Shown here piece after piece: positions 54,477-62,517 of a DNA stretch of 64,000 nt. The notes under the pieces are model-generated. The model searched no databases and had not been told where the DNA came from. It worked only from the letters and a program-made list of their open reading frames with translations. Origin of the DNA: Thermus thermophilus HB8 (lineage in GTDB: Bacteria > Deinococcota > Deinococci > Deinococcales > Thermaceae); NCBI RefSeq assembly GCF_000091545.1, contig NC_006461.1:916704-980703 (forward strand), read 5' to 3'. A program made the position numbers and the translations under genes. The stretch's first letter is position 1. Every line of letters begins with the position of its first letter.

Positions 54477-54704
54477 ATGAACGAGAACGAGGGAAATCGG
54501 CCTCGGCTCTTGACGGTAGCGGAGTTTCGGCAGCTCGTTGGGGAGAAGCTCGTCGGGAGAGACCTCGCCTACGCATTGGCGAGGCGGCACGGCGTGCGGC
54601 TGGGCAAGCGCCTCCTCATCCCCATGCGCGTGGCCCAGGCCATCCTGGAGGGGCGGTTGGAGGAGCTCACGGACCAGACCCCCCGTAGAAACGGGGGGCG
54701 GTAG
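54477..54704 (+). CDS. Small excisionase-like DNA-binding protein
   Basis: A 75-residue protein: LLTVAEFRQLVGEKLVGRDL, AYALARRHGVRLGKRLLIPM and RVAQAILEGRLEEL resemble a MerR/Xis-type helix-turn-helix with a wing. A -10-like TAGGGT sits 6 nt before the ATG, so it is probably leaderless. Divergent from the SNF2 gene and first of the rightward replication genes; it may regulate either side. Confidence 0.65.
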   Translation: MNENEGNRPRLLTVAEFRQLVGEKLVGRDLAYALARRHGVRLGKRLLIPMRVAQAILEGRLEELTDQTPRRNGGR

Positions 54705-54713
54705 GAGGGCACC

Positions 54714-54797
54714 GTGCGCGGGAGGTTCCCTCAACACACACCCTACCAGCTGGCCCGGGCCTATGCCGTGTACGCCTGGATGAGGAGGTGGGCATGA
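54714..54797 (+). CDS. 27-residue coupled small ORF
   Basis: GTG at 54714 is preceded by AGGAGGGC. The peptide MRGRFPQHTPYQLARAYAVY plus AWMRRWA ends at TGA 54795-54797, overlapping the next start as ATGA. The ribosome site, spacing and overlap suggest that it is translated, perhaps mainly to couple expression of the replication gene. Function unknown. Confidence 0.45.
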   Translation: MRGRFPQHTPYQLARAYAVYAWMRRWA

Positions 54798-56572
54798 CCT
54801 TCCAAGACCTCCTCAAGCGGGTGGAAGGGGCCAAGCCGGAAACCCTCCCCGCCCTCCTCCCCGAGCTCTTCAGGGGCATCTACGAGGGGGGGCTTTTGGA
54901 CTCCGAGGTGGAAGCCCTCTTCCTGACCCTCAAGAAGAAGACCGGGGTGAGCGTAGGGGCCCTCCGGAAGGACTGGGCCCGCTACCGGGCCACGCGGGAC
55001 GCTCAGGCCCGGGAGGAGGAAGCGCCCCCCATCACCCCCGAAGCCCGGGAGGCCGCCCGGGAGCTCTCCGAGGACCCCGCCCTCCTTCACCGGGCCATCC
55101 GGACCATTGGGGAGCTCGGGGTGGTGGGGGAGGAGGAGAACAGGGGGCTTCTCTACCTGGCCCTACTTTCCGCCAGGACGGAAGCCCCCATCAGCGTCTT
55201 GGTCAAGGGGCGTTCCTCCTCGGGGAAGTCTTTCCTGGTGAAGCAGACCCTGGCCCTCATCCCCCCCAGGGGCTACTACGAGCTTTCCAGCATGAGCGCC
55301 AAGGCGTTGGTGTACGCGGATTTGGACTTCCGGCACCGCCACCTGGTGCTCTACGAGGAGGACGGGCTGAGCTCGGAGGAGGTCTTGTACCTGGTGCGCA
55401 CCCTCCTCTCGGAAGGGCAAATCCGCTACCTGACCGTGGAGAAAACCCCCCAGGGGCGCATGGCCGCCCGGGAAATCGTCCGCCCCGGCCCCACCGGGCT
55501 CATCACCACGCTCACCAAGGGGCTCACCAAGGAGGACAACGAAACCCGCACCTTCTCCCTCTACATGGACGACAGCAAGGGCCACACCCTCCGGGTGGTC
55601 CAGGCCCTGGCGGAACGGGAGGCCAGGGGGGCCCTTCCCGAGGTGGACCCTACCCCCTGGCACGCTCTCTACGAGCTCCTTCCTCAGAAGGAGGTGGTGG
55701 TCCCTTACGCCCCGGCCATCGCCCGGCTTCTGGAGGCCCAGGACCTCCCCGAGGACCTGACCCGGCTTCGGAGGGACTTTGGCCGCTTCCTCACCCTGGT
55801 CAAGGTGGTGGCCCTCCTCCACCACGCCCGGAGGGAGGAGCGGGAGGGGCGTTTGGTGGCCGCCCTGGAGGACTACGCCCTGGCCTACCACTTGGCCGCG
55901 CGTCCCATGGCCCGGAGCGTCCACACCGTGAGCCCGCAGGCCCTGGCCCTGGCCGTGGCCGTGCGGGAGGTGCACGAGGCCAAGGTGGAGGAGGCCGCCG
56001 GGAAGAACATCCCCGAGGGAAGTGTGGCCGTCTATGTGAAGGACCTGGCCCGGCACCTGCGCTGGGCCAAGCGCACGGTGCAGAAGTGGGTGGACCAGGC
56101 CGAGGCCGTCGGGCTAGTGGACGTGCAGAGGGACGGAAACCGCCTGGCCATCCGCCCCGTGGAGGGGGCCCCCTTAGAGGAGGCCGCCTTCCGGCTCCTC
56201 CCCGAGCCCGAGCGGTTGGCCCGGGAGCTGGGGGAGGGGGGAAGCTACGTGCACCCCCTCACCGGGGAAACGTGCGTGCTCTTTCTCCCCCAAACCGCGT
56301 GCGCGTTCCCCTCAAAAACCGAGGAAAACGCCCTCCAGTACGAGGAAAACCAACGCGCACGCCATGCGCACGACCGCGCACGCCCCCCCGAGGAACGCCC
56401 TTCTGGAGAGGAAAAACCCCGTGCGCGTTCGGAAGTGGCTTCCCCATCGCAAGGACCGGAAGAACGCGCACGCGCCCTGGCGGAGGTGGCCCAAGGGCTT
56501 GGGGGGCGCGTCTTTCGCATCACCGCCCCCCGCCCCCGGCCCGAGGAAGACGAGGTGGAGGTGGAGCTGTGA
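54794..56572 (+). CDS. AAA+ ATPase, probable replication protein of the element
   Basis: A 592-residue protein. N-terminal helical part (1-110), P-loop LVKGRSSSGKSFLVKQTLAL (136-155), Walker B-like HRHLVLYEEDGLSSEEVLYL (about 185), a sensor-like ETRTFSLYMDDSKGHT, then a winged helix (YVKDLARHLRWAKRTVQKWV, about 415-460). This layout is that of helicase-loader or primase-helicase proteins of plasmids and integrative elements. The last 90 residues are low-complexity (RARHAHDRARPPEERPSGEE) because the DNA there carries iteron copies. ATG 54794 follows AGGAGG at 5 nt. Confidence 0.65.
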   Translation: MTFQDLLKRVEGAKPETLPALLPELFRGIYEGGLLDSEVEALFLTLKKKTGVSVGALRKDWARYRATRDAQAREEEAPPITPEAREAARELSEDPALLHRAIRTIGELGVVGEEENRGLLYLALLSARTEAPISVLVKGRSSSGKSFLVKQTLALIPPRGYYELSSMSAKALVYADLDFRHRHLVLYEEDGLSSEEVLYLVRTLLSEGQIRYLTVEKTPQGRMAAREIVRPGPTGLITTLTKGLTKEDNETRTFSLYMDDSKGHTLRVVQALAEREARGALPEVDPTPWHALYELLPQKEVVVPYAPAIARLLEAQDLPEDLTRLRRDFGRFLTLVKVVALLHHARREEREGRLVAALEDYALAYHLAARPMARSVHTVSPQALALAVAVREVHEAKVEEAAGKNIPEGSVAVYVKDLARHLRWAKRTVQKWVDQAEAVGLVDVQRDGNRLAIRPVEGAPLEEAAFRLLPEPERLARELGEGGSYVHPLTGETCVLFLPQTACAFPSKTEENALQYEENQRARHAHDRARPPEERPSGEEKPRARSEVASPSQGPEERARALAEVAQGLGGRVFRITAPRPRPEEDEVEVEL

Positions 56573-57083
56573 GCCCATGGCGGAAGCTCATCACCCTGGC
56601 CCCGGCCTTGGCCGCCAAGGTGCGCGCCATGCGCCCGCCCAAGCTCCGGGTGGTGGCCGATGGCCGGGTGCTCTACTGGGCCCTGGCCCTCCCCTCGGAG
56701 GAGGACCTGGAGGCCCACGCCGCCTGGCCCGGGCAGAACGCCCCGAGCCTCGAGGCCTGGCTGGTGGAGCGGCTGGCCTTCCTGGAGGAGGCCTGGCCGG
56801 AAGTGAAGGAGGTGGAGCTTCTGGGGCTTTGGGCCGGAAACCCGCCCCGGCTTGAGCCCATCGCCCGGGCCCGGGTGAAGCGGCGTGAGGAGGTGGGGGC
56901 GTGAGGCGCGTGCGCGTTTTCCCGGGAACGCCGTCCTGGACGGGAGGGAGAACGCGCACGCACCCTGTGCCGTCCAGGACGGCACTCCTTTCCCATGCGT
57001 GCGCATCCGTGCGCATAGCGTGCGCGATGGTTTTGCCCGTGCAGGACGCGGTAAACCCCCCGTTAGGAGGGGAACGCGCACGC
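56297..57083. repeat. Iteron array GCGTGCGCGTT / AACGCGCACGC
   Basis: The 11-bp motif AACGCGCACGC or its complement occurs exactly at 56297, 56352, 56463, 56908, 56951 and 57073, with a 9-of-11 copy at 56421 and partial copies at 56269, 56364, 56375, 56995-57024 and 57096. Copies occupy both the 3' end of the AAA+ gene and the spacer after 56904; none is seen within the gene between. Two palindromes CCGTCCTGGACGG (56931-56943) and GCCGTCCAGGACGGC (56970-56984) flank the 56951 copy. This is the layout of a plasmid-type replication origin or a Rep autoregulatory region. Confidence 0.65.
56569..56904 (+). CDS. Hypothetical protein of the element
   Basis: A 111-residue protein starting with GTG that overlaps the upstream stop (GTGA). 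It reads KLITLAPALAAKVRAMRPPK, LRVVADGRVLYWALALPSEE, WLVERLAFLEEAWPEVKEVE and LLGLWAGNPPRLEPIARARV, a compact alpha/beta pattern without signal or membrane segments. Not recognised. Coupled to the AAA+ gene, so perhaps an accessory replication or partition factor. Confidence 0.6.
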   Translation: MSPWRKLITLAPALAAKVRAMRPPKLRVVADGRVLYWALALPSEEDLEAHAAWPGQNAPSLEAWLVERLAFLEEAWPEVKEVELLGLWAGNPPRLEPIARARVKRREEVGA

Positions 57084-57158
57084 GCTTTCGGGGAGATAGC
57101 GCACGCACACCTGGGAGGGCAATTTTTGCGAAGGCGAACGAGGGGCAAAACGAAGATC

Positions 57159-57186
57159 CCCCGGGGGTAACCCCGGGGGCCTTTTG
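57159..57186 (+). terminator. Intrinsic terminator after the replication genes
   Basis: Stem CCCCCGGGG / CCCCGGGGG around GTAA, followed by CCTTTT. It closes the rightward unit that ends at 56904, beyond the iterons. Confidence 0.65.
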
Positions 57187-57189
57187 CCA

Positions 57190-58620
57190 TGACCGTTCTC
57201 CACGCCGCTGGTGCGGTTAGCTCCACTCGCTCACGCAGTCAACTCTCACGCTACCTCTGTGCATCTCCCCCTTTCACGCGCGCCCGCCCAGCGGTTTCCC
57301 CCTGTACGGCCGGAGGAACGCCGTGGCTGGTCCCGTGGGCCGGACCGCGCCCTCCCGTACGGCCGGGAGCACGCCGTGGCTGGCCGTATGGCCGGCCTCC
57401 GCCGCCACGGTTAGACCCGTGGCCGCCACGCTCCCCCCTGTGGCCAGGATCCACCTCCTCCCGGAGGCTTCCCCCGGTGGGGGTAAGCGCCTGTGGTCGT
57501 GATCGTCAACGTCCCCTCGGGTACTCCACCTTCCCCTCGGGATCCCTCTCCCGGTTGTCGGGGCGGGAAAACCCCGCCCCCAAGTGGTGCCGAGGTCCAT
57601 CTGCCGGTCCGGACTTTCGGCGTATAACGTATGCGCATCGTCCCCCAACCCACACCGCAGGGTGGACGCACCCCCACGGGAGCAGGCGGGGTTTAGCCTA
57701 CTGATCCGGTCTCCCAGCCCGGTTCGGACGGGTTTTCGTTGGGCCCTCCCCGTTCCAGGGTACGGCTGTCCTACTCCCCCGCCCTACCAGAGCGCCCAGG
57801 TTAGTGGGGTGGCGGCCCCCTGGGCCCCCGGCCCGGGCCTTCCCGCGTTCGGCCGTGTGGGCACCTCTGGTCGTCCCAGAGGTGGCGGTTTATCCCCTTT
57901 ACCGCGACACGCGCACCTGACCGAGGCAAGCCTCGGTAGCCCGTTCCCTACGAGGTTGCGGAGCTCGGGTAGGGCATGCGGTACGCGAGCGCGGGCGCCT
58001 AGGGTTCCTGCCTCGCCGATGGGAGGGCGGGTTGCCCCGCTACCCCTCCCACTTACACGCCGAGCTATCGGCTACCCCCCGGTTTCTCCCGCCTCCCAGC
58101 CGAAGCCAGGAGGGGGGTCCCCCAGGGTGGTTCCGAGCCCCCTCACGGAGGCCCATGCCGTGGCGTGCGGCGCCGTGTGCAGAGGGTACAGCTACCCGGT
58201 CGCCCGGGCGGACTCCCCCCTGCCCACGGGTGGGGTTTTCACCCACTCCCAACACGGCCAGCCGCCGGGTTTCCGGGGCCTACGCCCCCCCCGGCGACCC
58301 TTCCCGCGTCGCCCTTCCTCCAAACCCCCGATCCCTCGGGGTTGTCGCATTGGGATAGACCCGGACGTCTCTATCGCCCGGAGCCCCCCGTTGAGTGCCG
58401 CGCCAGCCCCCATTTCTGGAGGCACGCGGCTTCCCCGGCCACCGCCACCTGCCGCCACAGGCGTCGGCTTTCGGGCCCCGGCACCACCCGGGTTCGGGCC
58501 AGCCCAATGGTAGGGGGGAGGGCGCCGAAGGCGAAAAAACTGCCCGGCGGGTACGCAACCTCATTTGGTTTGACTAACCGCCTAAAAACCGCCCGAAACT
58601 GCGTGCATGGGGCCTTTTTT
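57190..58620. other. 1.4 kb apparently non-coding, highly structured region
   Basis: Open frames here (up to 309 codons on the plus strand) are Pro/Arg/Gly/Ser-rich translations with no domain, ribosome site or third-base bias, so I do not call genes. Instead there are many strong stems: GGGGCGGG / CCCGCCCC (57560-57580), CACCTCTGG / CCAGAGGTG (57862-57884), ACCGAGGC / GCCTCGGT (57920-57937), GCCACGG / CCGTGGC (57404-57423), and a 27-bp near-repeat (25 matches) at 57304-57330 and 57357-57383. It is bounded by a terminator on the left and a run of eight T at the right (about 58614-58621). It could encode a large structured RNA, most likely on the minus strand, or be a decayed region. Confidence 0.45.
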
Positions 58621-58662
58621 TTATTTTCAACCCCCCCACGACCGGGGTGGCACCCTGGCCAC

Positions 58663-59445
58663 ATGACCAGGGATCCGGCCGACTACCCCCTCCTCAGAGG
58701 CCAGACGGCCCTCCTGGCCCAGGCCCTGCGCCTGGTGAGCCGGGACGGGTACCGGTACTGGCAGGTCCAGACCGCCCCCACGGACCGCATCCTGGCGGCC
58801 GTACGGCGGATCGACGAACTCCACGCCGTTCACCTCGACCGGGCCGCCCGGGCGGTGAGGCGCCGCGCCCGCCTCCCCGTGGCCCAGCTCCTCCTGGCCC
58901 CGGTGAGCGTGATGCGGCCAGAGGCCCCCCCTCCCACCTGGCCCATGCTCATCGTGGCCACCGCCCCCCTCCCCGGTGAGGAGATGCGGCGGGTGGACCT
59001 CAGCGCCAACCCGCGCGCGCCCCTCTACTGGGTGGCCTGGCGGGAGGGGGAGTGGAAGCCCACCTATGTCCTAAAACGGGATCAAAGGGGGCGGTGGACC
59101 TGGTTCCTGGAGGACGGCTTCTACCGGGCCCTCCTGGAGGAGGCCCTGGCCTACGCCGCCGAGGGGGACTGGAGGGCCCTCGTGGGCCACATGAAGACCC
59201 TGGGGAACCTGCCCATGTTCAGCGGGGTGTGGAGCCAGATCCAGGAGGTTCGCGCGCGTGTGCAGCGGCTCTGGGGGGACCGGCACCTCAGGGACCCCTC
59301 GGGCCAGTGGAAGGCCCCGCCGTGGCGGAAGGTCGTGGAGGAGTGGCCCAAGGCCCCCCTCTCCCCCATCGGGATGCGCCTCTACCCCGAGGAGCCCCCG
59401 AGAACCCTCGGGGAGTGGTGGGAGATGCACCGGAGGGGAGCATGA
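58663..59445 (+). CDS. Hypothetical protein of the element, 260 residues
   Basis: Starts MTRDPADYPLLRGQTALLAQ; later YRYWQVQTAPTDRILAAVRR, LPVAQLLLAPVSVMRPEAPP, APLYWVAWREGEWKPTYVLK and WFLEDGFYRALLEEALAYAA. The mixed alpha/beta pattern looks like a soluble folded protein and codon use is normal for the window. No family recognised. The longer frame from 58165 only adds the low-complexity translation of the preceding structured region, so I start at ATG 58663. Overlaps the next gene as ATGA. Confidence 0.65.
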   Translation: MTRDPADYPLLRGQTALLAQALRLVSRDGYRYWQVQTAPTDRILAAVRRIDELHAVHLDRAARAVRRRARLPVAQLLLAPVSVMRPEAPPPTWPMLIVATAPLPGEEMRRVDLSANPRAPLYWVAWREGEWKPTYVLKRDQRGRWTWFLEDGFYRALLEEALAYAAEGDWRALVGHMKTLGNLPMFSGVWSQIQEVRARVQRLWGDRHLRDPSGQWKAPPWRKVVEEWPKAPLSPIGMRLYPEEPPRTLGEWWEMHRRGA

Positions 59446-59828
59446 ACGAGCGTGACCTGATCCGCCACCTGGCCCACGTGGCCCACCGCTACGCCGAGAT
59501 CGTGGTGGAGGGAGCTGAGCGCCACCCCCACCTGGGGCCGCTCCTTGAGGCCCTTTCCGCCGCCACAGGGAAGGAGGATCCCAGGAGCCTCCCCCCCGAG
59601 GCCTGGGAGGAGGCCCTCTGGGGCCTCCTGGTCGAGGCCATCGCCGACCGCCTCGTGGACGGTTGGGACCGGTACGGGGCCCCCAGCGCGGCCCGGGATC
59701 CCGAGGGGGGATTCGTGGCCAGCGCCGAGGGGCCAGGGGAGCCCATCGTGGTTCGGGCCTCCACGAAGCGCGAGGCCTACCGGGAGGCTCGCCGGGAGTG
59801 GGTGAAGCGGCTCCTAAACGGTTGGTGA
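59442..59828 (+). CDS. Hypothetical protein of the element, 128 residues
   Basis: MNERDLIRHLAHVAHRYAEI, PLLEALSAATGKEDPRSLPP, LVEAIADRLVDGWDRYGAPS and REAYREARREWVKRLLNGW. Mostly helical and acidic, soluble. ATGA overlap with the preceding gene. Not recognised. Confidence 0.6.
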   Translation: MNERDLIRHLAHVAHRYAEIVVEGAERHPHLGPLLEALSAATGKEDPRSLPPEAWEEALWGLLVEAIADRLVDGWDRYGAPSAARDPEGGFVASAEGPGEPIVVRASTKREAYREARREWVKRLLNGW

Positions 59829-59888
59829 ACTTCAGTAAAATCCCTCTGCTCCGTACCCCTCTTTGGGGTTCCTTGATACTCTCGAGTC

Positions 59889-60068
59889 GTGCAAGGAGAA
59901 GTCCTGACCGTGGCGGAGGTGGCCAAGCTCCTCCGGGTTAGCCGCAAGACGGTGGAAAAGCTCATCTACGCCAAGAAGCTCCACGCGGTGAAGGTGGGCC
60001 GGGTTTGGCGCATCCCGAGGGCCGCCGTGGAGGCGTTCTTGGAGGGGAAGGAGTACCGTGAACCTTAG
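59889..60068 (+). CDS. Excisionase-type helix-turn-helix protein
   Basis: A 59-residue protein: VLTVAEVAKLLRVSRKTVEK, LIYAKKLHAVKVGRVWRIPR and AAVEAFLEGKEYREP, an unmistakable HTH_17/Xis-like domain. It starts with GTG 59889, eight nt after GATACT; an internal GTG with AAGGAG is less likely because it would clip the first helix. It is just upstream of the integrase and probably acts as recombination directionality factor and regulator of the attachment site. Confidence 0.8.
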   Translation: MQGEVLTVAEVAKLLRVSRKTVEKLIYAKKLHAVKVGRVWRIPRAAVEAFLEGKEYREP

Positions 60069-60189
60069 GAAGCTCTGGTCCTGGCTTCGCTTCGCCAAAG
60101 CCCTCTCCCGGGGCCGGGTGGGCAAGCGGTGGGCCCTACGCCGGGCCCGGTGGCTTTGGCGCAAGGGAAGGAAGCGTAGGAGGTGGTGA
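60058..60189 (+). CDS. Small Arg/Trp-rich basic protein, 43 residues
   Basis: Frame VNLRKLWSWLRFAKALSRGR, VGKRWALRRARWLWRKGRKR, RRW. It overlaps the Xis-like gene by 11 nt and the integrase start as TGATG. About 19 of 43 residues are Arg or Lys and 6 are Trp, so it is extremely basic and amphipathic. It could bind DNA or RNA, act on membranes, or only couple translation of the integrase. Confidence 0.5.
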   Translation: MNLRKLWSWLRFAKALSRGRVGKRWALRRARWLWRKGRKRRRW

Positions 60190-61364
60190 TGAGAAGGCGC
60201 GGCAAAGGGGGCGGAAGCGTCTTCTACCACGAGGGCAAGGGCAAGTGGGTGGCCCAGCTCACCTGGATAGACCCCGCCACGGGCCGGAAGGTCAAGCGGG
60301 AGAAGCATTGCGAAACCCGCAAGGAGGCCGAAAGGGCCCTGGCGGATATGGTGGTCGCCCAGGCCAAAGGGCTTCTCACCGACCCCTCCAGGCTCACCAC
60401 GCGGGACTTCGCCCTGGACTACCTGAAGCGCCTGGAGCGGGAGGGGCTTAGGCCGAACTCCATCCGCCTGGCCCAGGAGGAACTGGCCCACGCCCTCCCC
60501 TCCCTCAAGGATCCCAAGGCCCACGACCCCCTGGGCCGCATGCGGCTCCAGGAGGTGAAGCCGGTCCATGTGCGGGCCGCCGTGGACCGGGTGGCGGAAG
60601 CGGGCTACGCCCCCCGCACCGTGGGCCGGGTGCTCATGCGGCTCAAGGCCCTCTTCCGGGAAGCCTTACGGCTGGAGCTTGTGGCCCGGAACCCCGCCGA
60701 GGCCGTGAGGTTGCGCCTTCCCAAGGGGGAGAAGACGGCCCGGGCCCTGGAGCCCCAGGAGGTGGCCCGGCTCCTGGAGACCGCCGAAGCCTCCCGGTCC
60801 AAGGACATGGCCCTCCTCCTCCGGCTCATGCTGGAAACCGGGCTCCGCCGGGGCGAAGCCCTGGCCCTGCAATGGCGGGACATAGACCTGGAGGCTGGGG
60901 AGCTTACCGTGTGGCGGTCCTGGACAAAAGCGAGGGGCAAGGGGGCCTTCTCCGAGCCCAAGACCCCCACGGCCAAGCGCAAGGTGCCCTTGCCCCGTGG
61001 CCTCCTCCTTCGCCTGAAGGCCCGGAGGGAGGAGCTTCTGGAAAGGCTCACCCCGGAGGAGGTGGACGGGCTCTTCCTGGTGGGCGGGGTGAAGCCCGTG
61101 GACCCGGACGCGTTCAACCACTACCTGCGCCGCCTGGCGGAAAGGGCGGGCCTTGGGCGGGTGAGGGTGCACGACCTTCGCCACACCTGGGCCACCCTGG
61201 CCCTCTCCCGGGGCGTGCCCCTGGAGGTGGTGAGTGAGCGGCTTGGCCACGCCAGCCCCACCATCACCCTGAATGTGTACCGCCACCTTCTGGAGGAGGA
61301 GCGCCGGGGGTGGGTGCTGGACCTGGAAGAACTCCTCTACCCCGCCCCCCGCGCCCAAGCCTGA
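60189..61364 (+). CDS. int: Tyrosine integrase of the element
   Basis: A 391-residue phage-type integrase. N-terminal arm-binding domain (GSVFYHEGKGKWVAQLTWID, about 8-60), SAM-like core-binding domain (LTTRDFALDYLKRLEREGLR, about 75-165), catalytic domain with Arg in LETGLRRGEALALQW, Lys in TPTAKRKVPLP, HDLRHTWATLAL, and LGHASPTITLNVYRHL with the nucleophile Tyr. ATG 60189 has AGGAGG at 5 nt. It points at the tRNA-Val attachment site 78 nt beyond its stop. Confidence 0.92.
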   Translation: MRRRGKGGGSVFYHEGKGKWVAQLTWIDPATGRKVKREKHCETRKEAERALADMVVAQAKGLLTDPSRLTTRDFALDYLKRLEREGLRPNSIRLAQEELAHALPSLKDPKAHDPLGRMRLQEVKPVHVRAAVDRVAEAGYAPRTVGRVLMRLKALFREALRLELVARNPAEAVRLRLPKGEKTARALEPQEVARLLETAEASRSKDMALLLRLMLETGLRRGEALALQWRDIDLEAGELTVWRSWTKARGKGAFSEPKTPTAKRKVPLPRGLLLRLKARREELLERLTPEEVDGLFLVGGVKPVDPDAFNHYLRRLAERAGLGRVRVHDLRHTWATLALSRGVPLEVVSERLGHASPTITLNVYRHLLEEERRGWVLDLEELLYPAPRAQA

Positions 61365-61366
61365 GC

Positions 61367-61391
61367 GGATAGACCGGCTGATAAACCGGCT
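61367..61391. repeat. Probable integrase arm site, right
   Basis: Identical to 41337-41361 (ACCGGCTGATAAACCGGCT inside). It is 50 nt inside the right attachment repeat; the left copy is 101 nt inside the left one. Same orientation at both ends. Confidence 0.6.
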
Positions 61392-61400
61392 AAAGCAAAT

Positions 61401-61422
61401 CCCCCCACGCTACCGTGGGGGG
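61401..61422 (+). terminator. Terminator after int
   Basis: Stem CCCCCCACG / CGTGGGGGG, 4-nt loop, followed by AAGCTTTGTGTT. It prevents read-through from int into the antisense strand of the tRNA. Confidence 0.6.
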
Positions 61423-61441
61423 AAGCTTTGTGTTCTGATGC

Positions 61442-61488
61442 TGGTGGGCGGCGTAGGACTTGAACCTACGACCTCTCGCGTGTGAGGC
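61442..61488. repeat. attR: 47-bp core within tRNA-Val
   Basis: The 3' 47 nt of the tRNA gene, identical to 41189-41235. The crossover must lie within this stretch, probably the anticodon or T-loop. Confidence 0.88.
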
Positions 61489-61516
61489 GAGCGCTCTTCC
61501 GCTGAGCTAGCCGCCC
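61442..61516 (-). tRNA. tRNA-Val(CAC)
   Basis: A 75-nt cloverleaf on the minus strand: acceptor GGGCGGC / GCCGCCC, D stem GCTC / GAGC, anticodon stem CTCGC / GCGAG with loop CTCACAC (anticodon CAC, reads GUG), T stem GTAGG / CCTAC with loop TTCAAGT, and encoded CCA. All stems pair perfectly. Serves as integration site of the 20 kb element; its 3' end is regenerated at this junction, so it stays functional. Confidence 0.95.
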
Positions 61517-61529
61517 GCAACCGCTAGAT

Positions 61530-61558
61530 AGCCTAGCATGCCCCCCTCCCCCTGTCAA
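61530..61558 (-). promoter_or_regulatory. tRNA-Val promoter
   Basis: Minus strand: -35 TTGACA (61558-61553), 17-nt spacer, -10 TAGGCT (61535-61530), 14 nt before the tRNA 5' end. Confidence 0.75.
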
Positions 61559-61634
61559 GCAAACCGGCGTGGCCAGGCGCCTTTTCAAAGGGCACATTGT
61601 GTCCTCCGCCCTTTAATATCCACAGGCTCAAGGG

Positions 61635-61640
61635 TATAGT
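61635..61640 (+). promoter_or_regulatory. -10 box of the rhodanese gene
   Basis: TATAGT, 17 nt before the ATG at 61658, followed by GGGAGGT as ribosome site. A -35 hexamer is not clear (TTTAAT lies 17 nt upstream). Confidence 0.45.
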
Positions 61641-61657
61641 GCCCCCGGGAGGTGGTT

Positions 61658-62515
61658 ATGGGGTACGCCCATCCCGAGGTTTTGGTGAGCACCGACTGGG
61701 TCCAGGAGCACCTGGAGGACCCCAAGGTACGGGTCCTCGAGGTGGACGAGGACATCCTCCTCTACGACACCGGGCACATCCCGGGGGCCCAGAAGATTGA
61801 CTGGCAGCGGGACTTCTGGGACCCGGTGGTCCGGGACTTCATCAGCGAGGAGGAGTTCGCCAAGCTCATGGAAAGGCTCGGCATCTCCAACGACACCACC
61901 GTGGTCCTCTACGGGGACAAGAACAACTGGTGGGCCGCCTACGCCTTCTGGTTCTTCAAGTACAACGGCCACAAGGACGTGCGGCTCATGAACGGCGGGC
62001 GGCAAAAGTGGGTGGAGGAAGGCCGCCCCCTCACCACCGAGGTCCCCTCCTACCCCCCGGGGCGCTACGAGGTCCCCTACCGGGACGAGTCCATCCGGGC
62101 CTACCGGGACGACGTCCTGGAGCACATCATCAAGGTGAAGGAAGGCAAGGGCGCCCTGGTGGACGTGCGTAGCCCCCAGGAGTACCGCGGGGAGCTCACC
62201 CACATGCCCGACTACCCCCAGGAGGGGGCCCTCCGCGCCGGCCACATCCCCGGGGCGAAGAACATCCCCTGGGCCAAAGCGGTGAACCCCGACGGCACCT
62301 TCAAAAGCGCCGAGGAGCTCCGGGCCCTCTACGAGCCTCTCGGGATCACCAAAGACAAGGACATCGTCGTCTACTGCCGCATCGCCGAGCGGTCCAGCCA
62401 CTCCTGGTTCGTCCTCAAGTACCTCCTGGGCTACCCCCACGTGAAGAACTACGACGGCTCCTGGACCGAGTGGGGCAACCTGGTGGGGGTGCCCATCGCC
62501 AAAGGCGAGGAGTAG
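61658..62515 (+). CDS. Thiosulfate/3-mercaptopyruvate sulfurtransferase (tandem rhodanese)
   Basis: A 285-residue protein with two rhodanese domains. The first (about 8-135: VSTDWVQEHLEDPKVRVLEV, LMNGGRQKWVEEGRPL) is inactive as usual; the second carries ALVDVRSPQEYRGELTHMPD and the active loop CRIAERSSHSWFVL. In the common CysA-type loop the fourth residue is Gly (CRIGERS); here it is Ala. The Cys takes sulfur from thiosulfate. ATG 61658 has GGGAGGT at 7 nt; an earlier GTG is too close to it. Confidence 0.88.
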   Translation: MGYAHPEVLVSTDWVQEHLEDPKVRVLEVDEDILLYDTGHIPGAQKIDWQRDFWDPVVRDFISEEEFAKLMERLGISNDTTVVLYGDKNNWWAAYAFWFFKYNGHKDVRLMNGGRQKWVEEGRPLTTEVPSYPPGRYEVPYRDESIRAYRDDVLEHIIKVKEGKGALVDVRSPQEYRGELTHMPDYPQEGALRAGHIPGAKNIPWAKAVNPDGTFKSAEELRALYEPLGITKDKDIVVYCRIAERSSHSWFVLKYLLGYPHVKNYDGSWTEWGNLVGVPIAKGEE

Positions 62516-62517
62516 GG

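Noticed and set aside
56297..57083. CRISPR array
   Set aside because: Units are 11 bp, in both orientations, partly inside a gene and irregularly spaced; no cas genes are present.
57584..58513. 309-codon frame and several other frames in the structured region
   Set aside because: Pro/Ser/Arg-rich translation without hydrophobic core pattern or start signals, and competing frames of similar length on both strands.
57190..58620. Group II intron, RNase P RNA or tmRNA
   Set aside because: I looked for the GUGYG start, domain V hairpin and maturase, the GAGGAAAGUCC core of RNase P and a tRNA-like end of tmRNA, and found none.
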